From Gammaproteobacteria bacterium (GTDB taxonomy: Bacteria; Pseudomonadota; Gammaproteobacteria; Chromatiales; Chromatiaceae): a stretch of DNA of 9,136 nucleotides. The translations under genes and the position numbers were made by a program. Position 1 is the stretch's first letter. Each line of letters begins with the position of its first letter. The DNA lies in assembly GCA_030594925.1 (NCBI GenBank), contig JAUVEG010000032.1, positions 1 through 9,136 on the forward strand, in the 5' to 3' direction. Positions 1 to 6,033 of this stretch are shown here, one piece after another. A model generated the notes under the pieces. The model was not told the DNA's origin. It did no database searches and saw only the letters and a program-made list of their open reading frames with translations.

Positions 1-412
1 TCCTGGCATGGTTGTCGGCAATCGCCGTGAGGCCCGCCCACTCCAGCGCTTCCAGGATGCGCTGCTGACAGAGGCTGCGGTTGTGCTTGTCGGAGATGGC
101 ATACGCCAGGTTGCGACTGACACTGCCATCGAACATATAGGGATGCTGGTGCAGATAGAGTATGCTGGTGCGCAGGGCTGAGTAGCAGCGCCGCCAGCGT
201 GTCGCTCCGAGTCCCATATCGACCGAACCCCGGTCAGGTTTTTCAAGACCAGCCAGAATGCGCAGCAGGGTTGTTTTTCCTGCGCCATTCGGACCTGTCA
301 GCACAGTACATTCACCGCCGAGAAGCTGAATGTCGGCGCCGATGAGTACCGGGCGTCTGCCAAAACGTTTGTGAATGTCGTTGAAGTGAAGCTTCAGAGG
401 GGTATGTTTCAT
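1..412 (-). CDS. tupC: Tungstate ABC transporter ATP-binding protein TupC (3' end beyond window)
   Basis: The first 137 residues of an ABC ATPase are readable, from an ATG at 412 down to the window edge; the signature motif, Walker B and C-terminus lie outside. A Walker A motif GPNGAGKTT sits at about residues 40-48, and a Q-loop-like segment (LHQHPYMFDGSV) follows at about residues 88-99. The protein would hydrolyse ATP at the inner membrane face to drive import through TupB. Its ATG overlaps the TGA of the upstream permease gene (ATGA, 409-412), so the two are translationally coupled. The substrate is assigned from the neighbouring TupA and TupB genes; the ATPase alone would not distinguish tungstate from other anions. 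It is truncated by the window, not broken. Confidence 0.88.
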   Translation of the reverse strand, partial: MKHTPLKLHFNDIHKRFGRRPVLIGADIQLLGGECTVLTGPNGAGKTTLLRILAGLEKPDRGSVDMGLGATRWRRCYSALRTSILYLHQHPYMFDGSVSRNLAYAISDKHNRSLCQQRILEALEWAGLTAIADNHAR

Positions 413-1107
413 GCCGGTTGTCCTCCACCCCGCAGGTGATAAAAGAGTGCGTTGAGCGTAAATGCAAGCGCCAGTAGTACAATTCCAAGGGCGATCCCCT
501 GGGCAAATTCGCCTTTGCTGGTCTCCAGTGCAATGGCTGTCGGGATATTGCGCGTGTAGTTGAGAATATTGCCGCCCAGCATCATGGATGCGCCCACCTC
601 TGCCACGATGCGGCCAAATGCAGCGAGCAGGGCGGCGAGCAGGCCGAAGCGGACTTCCCACATCACCGTGGTTACGGCACGCATGGGATTTGCTCCCAGC
701 GTCAGGGCAGTTTCCCAGGCGCGTCGATCAGCTGACTGCAGGGCAGAGTGTCCCATTGCCACCAGAATGGGAAAGCTGAGGGCGATCTGCCCCAGTATCA
801 TCGCTGTTTGAGTGAACAGCAGTCGCCACTCTCCCAGGGGGCCCTGGCGGGAGAGCAGCAGATAGAATGTCAGACCAATCACTACGGCTGGAATCGAGAG
901 CAGTGTGCTGAACAGCGAGATCAGTATTCTGCGGCCCGGAAATCTTCCGTAGGCAAGCACAAATGCAGTGAGTAAAGCCGGGGGAGTGGCGATCAGAATG
1001 GCTGTTACTGAAACCTGGAATGAGATCGCAACGATTTGCCACAGCTCCGCATCTCCGCTGATGAGCAGAAACAATGCATTTGCTGTGGTGTTGCCAAGTG
1101 TCTCCAT
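409..1107 (-). CDS. tupB: Tungstate ABC transporter permease TupB
   Basis: A 232-residue inner-membrane permease, a usual length for the TupB family. Hydrophobic spans are visible at about residues 25-53, 60-85, 100-120, 153-180 and 203-224. A cytoplasmic EAA-type loop that docks the ATPase lies at about 132-152 (ETALTLGANPMRAV). The following segment AEVGASMMLGGN is typical of tungstate/molybdate-type permeases. The start ATG at 1107 is preceded by a purine-rich GAGAGACGAG that can serve as ribosome binding site. The gene starts 15 bp after the tupA stop and overlaps tupC by 4 bp, so the three form one operon. It forms the membrane channel receiving tungstate from TupA. Confidence 0.92.
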   Translation of the reverse strand: METLGNTTANALFLLISGDAELWQIVAISFQVSVTAILIATPPALLTAFVLAYGRFPGRRILISLFSTLLSIPAVVIGLTFYLLLSRQGPLGEWRLLFTQTAMILGQIALSFPILVAMGHSALQSADRRAWETALTLGANPMRAVTTVMWEVRFGLLAALLAAFGRIVAEVGASMMLGGNILNYTRNIPTAIALETSKGEFAQGIALGIVLLALAFTLNALFYHLRGGGQPA

Positions 1108-1122
1108 AATATCTCGTCTCTC

Positions 1123-2004
1123 TTAACGATAATTATCAGCTGACTCTTTTGAGGCGGCTATCTGGTCACCATTCGCAGATGGTGTAAACAGACGTGTTTC
1201 ATCAATACGATAGTCGCCAATCAGCTGTTGAGCCTCCTTTGATCGTATCCATTTGATCAGCGCCAGTGCACCCGTATGATTGATGTCAGGATAGCGGCTA
1301 GCGCTGACAGCGATGATGCCGTAAGGGTTATGCAGCGCAGCACCCCCTTCAAAAAGAATTTTAAGGCTGGATTTATCACGGTAAGCCAGCCAGGTGCCGC
1401 GGTCAGTGAGTGTGTAGGCATCAAGTTCGGCTGCGATTTGTAGAACTTTCCCCATTCCCTGTCCTGCCTCCCTGTGCCAGCTGCTATCCGGTTTGATACC
1501 GGCGGTTTTCCACAACTGGTTCTCTTTTTTATGGGTGCCGGAGTCATCCCCGCGTGAAATAAAGAGCGATTTTGCTGCAGCTATTCTTTCCATTGCAGCA
1601 TGGATGTCATCGACAGCATGGATCTTCGCCGGGTCATTGCCCGGCCCCACCACGACAAAGTCGTTGTACATGACAGCGTGGCGATGATCTCCATAATCTG
1701 CATCGACAAACCCGTCTTCCGCCTCCGGGGCGTGCACCAGCACGACGTCAACGTCTCCGTCCTGCGCCATGCGCAGCGCCTTGCCGGTGCCTACTGCAAT
1801 GACATGCACCTTGTATCCGCTGGCAGAGTGGAAAACGGGAAGCAGGTGATTCAGCAGGCCTGAATTTTCTGTGCTGGTGGTTGTCGCCAGTCGAATCAAG
1901 GGGTTGGTTATGCCGTTATTCTCAGCAGCAGCAGGCAACGTGATCATGATCAGCAAGCTGATGAGTAGCGCCTCTATCTGTTTTCTGTGTAGGGTCAGAT
2001 ACAT
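1123..2004 (-). CDS. tupA: Periplasmic tungstate-binding protein TupA
   Basis: A 293-residue solute-binding protein that captures tungstate in the periplasm and delivers it to TupB. With the ATG at 2004, the N-terminus is a signal peptide: basic HRK, a hydrophobic core at about residues 10-22, and a likely cleavage after PAAA near residue 27. Family ligand motifs are present: TTTST at 41-45, VGTGKAL at 71-77, SRGDDSGTHKKE at 150-161, GQGMG at 181-185 and NPYGIIAV at 226-233. These match TupA rather than ModA. A longer frame exists from a TTG at 2040, but the predicted sigma-54 transcript starts near 2029, so that codon would not be transcribed; ATG 2004 is preferred, although its ribosome binding site is weak. 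Confidence 0.93.
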   Translation of the reverse strand: MYLTLHRKQIEALLISLLIMITLPAAAENNGITNPLIRLATTTSTENSGLLNHLLPVFHSASGYKVHVIAVGTGKALRMAQDGDVDVVLVHAPEAEDGFVDADYGDHRHAVMYNDFVVVGPGNDPAKIHAVDDIHAAMERIAAAKSLFISRGDDSGTHKKENQLWKTAGIKPDSSWHREAGQGMGKVLQIAAELDAYTLTDRGTWLAYRDKSSLKILFEGGAALHNPYGIIAVSASRYPDINHTGALALIKWIRSKEAQQLIGDYRIDETRLFTPSANGDQIAASKESADNYR

Positions 2005-2040
2005 GAGTTGAAGGTGTTGAAAAGCAATGTATATTGACAA

Positions 2041-2055
2041 GCAAGTCTGATGCCA
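2041..2055 (-). promoter_or_regulatory. Sigma-54 (-24/-12) promoter of tupABC
   Basis: The minus strand reads TGGCATCAGACTTGCT. The invariant GG (2054-2053) and GC (2042-2041) are separated by exactly 10 nt, and TGGCA plus TTGCT match the consensus. Transcription would begin near 2029, leaving a 5' leader of about 25 nt before ATG 2004. The site fits the nearby sigma-54 activator gene. Confidence 0.75.
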
Positions 2056-2230
2056 TCTTGATGATTGACAGAATCTGTTTTTTTGTCTGTGCTGAAATCT
2101 ACTTCATGTACTGATATGGCTGAGGAGTGACGTTTTAGAAAAAATGGAGTTGCATGGAGCAGTAAGGAGGTTCTTTTTTCCATATTTGGTATGATTTGTA
2201 TCAATTTGACCCGATAAAAGCATTTGTTGC

Positions 2231-2260
2231 TGAGACAAAATGTCTCGCTCCTGCTAAAGT
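2231..2260 (+). promoter_or_regulatory. Weak candidate sigma-70 promoter for the sigma-54 activator gene
   Basis: An extended -10 (TGC-TAAAGT, hexamer 2255-2260) is preceded at 18-bp spacing by a poor -35, TGAGAC (2231-2236). Transcription would start near 2267, upstream of ATG 2300 but downstream of the TTG at 2264 that would open a longer frame. The palindrome at 2232-2246 lies within it. Confidence 0.3.
2232..2246. promoter_or_regulatory. Palindromic operator/enhancer candidate
   Basis: GAGACA-AAA-TGTCTC is a perfect 6+6 inverted repeat with a 3-nt centre. It lies about 200 bp upstream of the predicted tupA start site, an acceptable distance for an enhancer bound by an NtrC-type activator. 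It also overlaps the expected -35/spacer region of the divergent activator gene, so the same site could serve autoregulation. The binding protein is not known from sequence. Confidence 0.45.
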
Positions 2261-2299
2261 TAGTTGTCATCAATCAAGGGTCGGCATGGTCGAAACACG

Positions 2300-3688
2300 A
2301 TGTTAATAGAGAGCTACATCCCACAGTCAACTGCTGCTGCGCGCAGTGAAGTGTCGTCACGGATGGTGTCTGTATTGATTGTTGACTCTGATGTACAGCA
2401 TGGTCGTCAGTTGCAGCTTGGCCTGCAAACGCATTGTGGTTTGATCGAGATTGCAGAAGATGCTGATGCAGCGGAAATTTTACGTCACAGATGCCATTTC
2501 AACCTGATTATTGCCGATATCCAACTGCCAGGAAGAAGCGCGATTGAATGGCTAGGCGAACTGCGGGAGCAGGGGTGCGATACAGCGGTGATTTTCATGG
2601 TGGCCGACACTGATGTGGAGACATCGGTTGCTGCGCTTCGGGTTGGTGCGGCGGATCTCATCACCAAGCCATTCGACATGGAGCAGATGACAGCCTCTGT
2701 GCTGCGTTGCATGGGGAGAGAACAGCTCAGCAGCAAGAGTCAGGTTGCGTCTGCCGGAGTTGATGGTCTTTTTGCGCAGTCCGGATTTGTGGGTGAGGGA
2801 GATCTTATCAAAAGCGTCGGTGAGGTCATCAGGCGTGTCGCGCCCATGCCGTCAACAGTCATGATAGAGGGGGAGTCAGGTACGGGAAAAGAGCTGGCCG
2901 CCCGCGCTATCCACCAATGGAGTGGGCGCAATGGTGCTTTTGTTCCAGTTAACTGCGGCGCCATATCCGCCGAGTTGATCGAGAGCGAGTTTTTTGGGCA
3001 TGTTAAAGGCGCATTCACAGGTGCCCACCAGCTCAGAAAAGGGCTCTTTACATACGCCGATGGCGGTACCCTTTTTCTGGATGAAATCGGTGAAATGCCG
3101 CTCCCGATGCAGGCGCACCTGCTGCGGGTTCTTGAGGAGCGCACTATCCGCCCTGTCGGTTCAAACCGTGAAATTGCCGTCAATGTGCGTATTGTTGCTG
3201 CGACCAATCGTGATCTGGATGCTGAAGTCAAGACAGGAAATTTCCGCGCAGATCTCTATTTCCGACTCAACGTGCTCTCGATCCGCATGCCGGCGCTGCG
3301 TGAAATAGAGGGTGATATTGCAATTTTAGCCAGGCATTTTGTTCACACCATTGCCCGGGATCTGGGCGTGGAGCCGCCAGAACTTGGTGATGCCGAGATG
3401 AATTATCTGCGTTCTCATGATTGGCCCGGGAATGTGCGTGAGCTGAAAAATGTCATTGAACGCTGTCTGCTGCTGAATAGCAAGCCAAGCCAGTGTATCG
3501 GAGGGGGACTCACCATTTTATCTGATGCAGATGCCCCGGAAGATGATGTGGCGCTGGCCGGTGTTGAAAAAAAGCATATTCTCAAGGTTCTGGAGATGGA
3601 AGGCGGAAATAAATCTGCAGCCGCACGCCGCCTGGGCATAGCACGCAAGACTCTGGAAAGAAAGGTTCACGCCTGGGCCCAACAGTGA
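2300..3688 (+). CDS. Sigma-54-dependent response regulator, NtrC family
   Basis: A 462-residue enhancer-binding protein with three domains. The receiver (about 22-140) has an acidic pocket D29/D31, a phosphoacceptor D73 in IIADIQLPG and K123 in TKPFD. The conserved Thr/Ser after beta-4 appears to be Val101 (IFMVAD), which is unusual. The AAA+ domain (about 163-395) has Walker A GESGTGKE (191-198), the sigma-54 contact loop GAFTGA (237-242), Walker B GGTLFLDE (255-262), sensor ATNRDL (301-306) and WPGNVREL (375-382). A Fis-type helix-turn-helix occupies about 437-458. ATG 2300 is chosen over TTG 2264, which precedes the likely transcript start; ATG 2363, exactly at the receiver, remains possible. 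No partner kinase is present. Sigma-54 promoters at the flanking tup, fdhD and DUF3305 units make those its likely targets (inference). Confidence 0.92.
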   Translation: MLIESYIPQSTAAARSEVSSRMVSVLIVDSDVQHGRQLQLGLQTHCGLIEIAEDADAAEILRHRCHFNLIIADIQLPGRSAIEWLGELREQGCDTAVIFMVADTDVETSVAALRVGAADLITKPFDMEQMTASVLRCMGREQLSSKSQVASAGVDGLFAQSGFVGEGDLIKSVGEVIRRVAPMPSTVMIEGESGTGKELAARAIHQWSGRNGAFVPVNCGAISAELIESEFFGHVKGAFTGAHQLRKGLFTYADGGTLFLDEIGEMPLPMQAHLLRVLEERTIRPVGSNREIAVNVRIVAATNRDLDAEVKTGNFRADLYFRLNVLSIRMPALREIEGDIAILARHFVHTIARDLGVEPPELGDAEMNYLRSHDWPGNVRELKNVIERCLLLNSKPSQCIGGGLTILSDADAPEDDVALAGVEKKHILKVLEMEGGNKSAAARRLGIARKTLERKVHAWAQQ

Positions 3689-3697
3689 TTAGTAATC

Positions 3698-3850
3698 AAG
3701 GAAACTCTGAATGAAGCGAAGGGATGGGGGTTTGGGGGAAGGGCCAGCATGAGTTGGACTGTAACTCATTGATATACGCCCCTTCCCCCATAGAAAAACT
3801 TGTATGGGAGTTCTGATTGAAGCGCGCAGCGATTCGATCGGAGCTTCCTT
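3698..3850. mobile_element. MITE-like element with imperfect terminal inverted repeats
   Basis: This 153-bp stretch fills the gap between two convergent genes. Its ends form imperfect inverted repeats, 3698-3718 and 3830-3850, both beginning AAGGAA and matching at 16 of 21 positions. A 4-bp direct repeat AATC flanks it at 3694-3697 and 3851-3854. Inside is a perfect 10-bp stem GGGGGAAGGG/CCCTTCCCCC and a nested ATGAGTT/AACTCAT hairpin. The right end carries a subterminal hairpin, 3809-3824 against 3830-3845 (12 of 16 paired). No transposase is encoded. The insertion sequence family was not recognised. Confidence 0.6.
3734..3789. terminator. Long stem-loop between convergent genes, possible bidirectional terminator
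   Basis: GGGGGAAGGG (3734-3743) pairs perfectly with CCCTTCCCCC (3780-3789). The loop holds a second hairpin, ATGAGTT (3749-3755) with AACTCAT (3763-3769). The position between the ends of the activator gene and the HTH gene suits a shared terminator. No classical U-run follows on either strand, so the role is inferred. Confidence 0.4.
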
Positions 3851-4763
3851 AATCATCTCCCCACACCAGTTCGCCTGATTGATCAAGATCGTATCCTGTC
3901 AACGACTCTGCCAGTGTCATGCAGGATTTCGATTTAAGGCGTGACAGCAGATCCTGGAACAGCCGGCGAAACCAGATGCTGCGGGGCAGGGCCAGATCAA
4001 AAGACTCCCACCCCGCAGGGAGAAACTTTAGTCCGAATTCCCTGGCGGCTGCGCGTGCGCCGGGTGCCGCATCAGCGATATTCATGGCGATGGCTGCAGC
4101 CGCATCCCGTTCAGATAATGCGGTGAGCTCTGAGTTGAGTTGATCGGCGTTCAGGTTGTGAAGGCTGAGCATCTCCATGAGGAAGCGTTGTGCGCCTGCG
4201 CCATTCTGGCGAAGCGCCCAGCGAAAGCGGCGATCAAACAGTTGCGGTGCATCCGTGATTTCATCGTATGTCTGTGCATTGAGCATGATTCCCTGCTCTC
4301 TGCGGAATAGTCGTATAAGAACCCACTGCCGGTGTTGCGCATATTGCTGCAGCAATGCGGGATGGCGTAGATGACTCTCCCTGTCGGGACCCCAGTGAAT
4401 GCCGCAGGCATCGACGCGGCCGGCCTGCAGCAGGTCGAGCCCGGGCCTGGTGCCGGTCGGTGTGTAGCAGATCAGTGCATGGGAGCCACTGTCCCTGGCA
4501 AACTGCATGATAATGCGATACAGCAGCGGGTCGTCGCTGCCGGCGATCACCAGGCGGTCAGTCAGCAGTCCGCCATGGGACGAGTCGAGTACCCAGCGAT
4601 CAACCAGTTCGCGCGGAAACATCCATTTTCCTGTGACTTTGGTCGCTGGAATTTGTCCATCATTGACCAGTGTGTAGATCTTTTTTTCATTCAGGTGCAG
4701 GTAGGCTGCAACCTGTTTCACACTCATGAAGTTTTCCAGTGGAGAGAGCATGCTTGTTGACAT
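3849..4763 (-). CDS. HTH regulator fused to a molybdate/tungstate-type periplasmic-binding-like domain
   Basis: A 304-residue, probably cytoplasmic one-component regulator; no signal peptide is visible. Residues about 12-58 form an excisionase/MerR-like DNA-binding helix-turn-helix (SVKQVAAYLHLNEKKIYTLV, then a wing with TGKWMFP). Residues about 70-287 resemble the substrate-binding-like domain of COG1910, with GSDDPLL, GTRPGLDLLQAGRVDACGIHW spread over 104-124, RQNGAG (185-190) and IADAAPG (229-235). In this family the domain is thought to sense molybdate or tungstate, which fits coupling to fdhD and proximity to tup. Its ATG overlaps the fdhD stop by one base (TAATG), so it is co-translated with fdhD; ATGs at 4751 and 4727 are alternatives. 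Its TAA stop straddles the right end of the MITE-like element, so the insertion may have set the C-terminus. Confidence 0.82.
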   Translation of the reverse strand: MSTSMLSPLENFMSVKQVAAYLHLNEKKIYTLVNDGQIPATKVTGKWMFPRELVDRWVLDSSHGGLLTDRLVIAGSDDPLLYRIIMQFARDSGSHALICYTPTGTRPGLDLLQAGRVDACGIHWGPDRESHLRHPALLQQYAQHRQWVLIRLFRREQGIMLNAQTYDEITDAPQLFDRRFRWALRQNGAGAQRFLMEMLSLHNLNADQLNSELTALSERDAAAAIAMNIADAAPGARAAAREFGLKFLPAGWESFDLALPRSIWFRRLFQDLLSRLKSKSCMTLAESLTGYDLDQSGELVWGDD

Positions 4764-5614
4764 TATCCAGCCCCGCCAACGGCCTTTGGTACGGCGTCAA
4801 AGATGACGTTTTCAGCGCCATTATAGATTAGAAAGTGCCGTCCTTTGGCGCGTGCGATCAGTGTTACGCCAACCTTGCTTGCAAGATCCAGCCCCATGCG
4901 GGTGACGCCGGAACGGGACAGCAGCAGCGGTATGCCCATCTGCGCCACTTTAATGACCATTTCCGATGTGAGTCTGCCGGTCGTATAGAAAAATTTGTCG
5001 TGGCCTGATGTTCGATTCAGCCACATGTGACCGGCGATGGCGTCCACCGCATTGTGCCTGCCCACATCCTCGACAAAAAGTTGAATATGATCGTCCTGAC
5101 AAAGTGCGCAGCCATGCACCGCACCGGCGCGCTTATAGACAGCATTGTGGTCAGAAAGGCTCTTCAACATGGCGTAGATGCGTGATTGACGAACTGTGAT
5201 CGCAGGCAGCCTGATTTTCTCCAGGTCGTCCATGAGGCTGCCGAAAACAGTGCCCTGGCCACATCCGGTCGTGACGGTCTTGCGGCCAAGTTTCTCATCG
5301 AGTCCCTCTACACCGTCAAAAGTGGTGACCACGGCAGCATCCGTCTCCCAGTCGATTTGCACCGCCTTGATGGACTCTATATTGGAAACCAGGCGCTGAT
5401 TGCGCAGCCATCCCAAAATCAGCAGTTCGGGATGAGTTCCCAGAGACATCAGGGTGACGACCTCACGCTTGTCTATGTAGAGGGTCAAGGCGCGTTCGGC
5501 GGCGACATGTCCGTCTCTCACTGTTCCGAACTCATCGACTGCAGTGACAGCGGATGTGGCCTGCAGCCCTGCATTGGTCATTTCCGGTTGATAGAGAGGA
5601 GGGATGCTATTCAT
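4763..5614 (-). CDS. fdhD: Formate dehydrogenase accessory sulfurtransferase FdhD
   Basis: A 283-residue FdhD. In this family the protein moves sulfur from a cysteine desulfurase to the Mo/W-bis-MGD cofactor, which is needed for active formate dehydrogenase in the cytoplasm. Recognisable motifs are ERALTLYID (40-48), TTGCGQG (115-121), the strongly conserved EDVGRHNAVD (182-191), TTGRLTSEMV (211-220) and SRSGVT (233-238). The sulfur-carrying loop has C118 but Gln where E. coli FdhD has a second Cys in CxxC; another CxxC occurs later, C169-x2-C172 in VHGCALCQ. The start ATG at 5614 has AGGAAC upstream. The gene is first in a two-gene operon with the HTH/binding-domain regulator, and a sigma-54 promoter lies about 250 bp upstream, separated by the IS66-like MITE. 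Confidence 0.95.
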   Translation of the reverse strand: MNSIPPLYQPEMTNAGLQATSAVTAVDEFGTVRDGHVAAERALTLYIDKREVVTLMSLGTHPELLILGWLRNQRLVSNIESIKAVQIDWETDAAVVTTFDGVEGLDEKLGRKTVTTGCGQGTVFGSLMDDLEKIRLPAITVRQSRIYAMLKSLSDHNAVYKRAGAVHGCALCQDDHIQLFVEDVGRHNAVDAIAGHMWLNRTSGHDKFFYTTGRLTSEMVIKVAQMGIPLLLSRSGVTRMGLDLASKVGVTLIARAKGRHFLIYNGAENVIFDAVPKAVGGAG

Positions 5615-5661
5615 GAAGGAGTTCCTGTTGCCGCTCTGTAGTAAGATTTGTTAAAACCTAA

Positions 5662-5833
5662 GTAACTATTCAGTACCTGCAAATTCGTCACTGTTTCCAG
5701 GCATATCTTCCGGAAAACGCCGTGAATACATCCATGTAGGCTCGAGTCGGCGTCCCTGCCTCCTACGTTTCCAGCAGACACACCCGAAAACAGTGACTTA
5801 CCTGGAAAATATATCAACAAGCTGAATAGTTAC
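5662..5833. mobile_element. IS66-like MITE in the fdhD leader
   Basis: A 172-bp non-coding element bounded by perfect 12-bp inverted repeats GTAACTATTCAG (5662-5673) and CTGAATAGTTAC (5822-5833). It is flanked by the 8-bp direct repeat AAACCTAA (5654-5661 and 5834-5841). A subterminal inverted pair occurs at 5687-5698 and 5785-5796 (GTCACTGTTT core). Ends beginning GTAA and 8-bp target duplications are characteristic of the IS66 family, so this is probably a non-autonomous derivative; no transposase is present. The direct repeat lies in AAACCTA heptads, so part of it could pre-date the insertion. Confidence 0.72.
5719..5767 (+). repeat. Structured repeat module, copy 1 (inside the IS66-like MITE)
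   Basis: The module begins CGTGAATACATCC (5721-5733), followed by a stem GTAGG (5736-5740)/CCTAC (5762-5766) enclosing an inner hairpin GGC (5749-5751)/GCC (5758-5760). From memory, similar GTGAA-nnCATCC modules are common in intergenic DNA of gammaproteobacteria. A second copy, inverted, lies at 8946-9013. Confidence 0.55.
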
Positions 5834-5854
5834 AAACCTAAAACCTAAAACCTA
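5834..5854. repeat. Tandem heptad repeat (AAACCTA)x3
   Basis: Three exact tandem copies of AAACCTA abut the right end of the MITE, followed by related CCTCAACCTAC. A further copy flanks the left end of the MITE (5654-5660). On the minus strand this is TAGGTTT, placed at the very start of the predicted fdhD transcript. Confidence 0.7.
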
Positions 5855-5866
5855 CCTCAACCTACA

Positions 5867-5881
5867 AGCAATTTTTGTACC
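5867..5881 (-). promoter_or_regulatory. Candidate sigma-54 promoter of fdhD operon
   Basis: The minus strand carries GG (5881-5880), exactly 10 nt, then GC (5869-5868), within CGGTACAAAAATTGCT. The -12 part TTGCT fits well and the -24 part is GGTAC, the same as in the divergent promoter at 6036. The start would be near 5856, giving a leader of about 242 nt that contains the whole MITE; without the insertion it would be about 62 nt. Confidence 0.55.
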
Positions 5882-6033
5882 GCAGTGGGGATGCGTTCTT
5901 TAACGGCTATTCTCTGGGTGATCCTGGAGCAATCGGGGTGTTTTGTCCGTTGGAAGCGTGGCGTATGGGTCGATATGTCGCACTTCTCTGTGGTATGTAG
6001 TCTCTCATTCTGATTGTGATGGCTAATTGGGAA
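5882..6033. promoter_or_regulatory. Region between two divergent sigma-54 promoters, presumed enhancer zone
   Basis: No gene is seen. The 152 bp separating the fdhD and DUF3305 promoters is where a shared activator site would be expected. The only repeat found is TTCTCTGGGTGAT (5910-5922) and the related TTCTCTGTGGTAT (5984-5996), 74 bp apart. No convincing palindrome was found, so no operator is assigned. Confidence 0.35.

Noticed and set aside
2068..2084. ACAGA-A-TCTGT followed by a T-run, resembling a terminator
   Set aside because: The centre is too tight for a good loop, the stem is short, and no gene ends here.
2165..2217. AGGAGG followed by a short ATG frame in the tup/activator gap
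   Set aside because: The spacing to the ATG at 2191 is about 20 nt and the frame has only eight codons before its stop.
1995..2273. Minus-strand frame of 92 codons covering the tupA promoter region
   Set aside because: It overlaps the sigma-54 promoter and the tupA start in another frame; no coding features.
3689..3886. Small minus-strand frame of 65 codons in the convergent gap
   Set aside because: It runs through the MITE-like element and its inverted repeats; no ribosome binding site or family resemblance.
5186..5641. Open frame of 151 codons on the plus strand inside fdhD
   Set aside because: Opposite strand to a clear fdhD; no motif or ribosome binding site.
5611..5820. Small minus-strand frame of 69 codons upstream of fdhD
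   Set aside because: Most of it is the IS66-like MITE sequence, so the frame is fortuitous.
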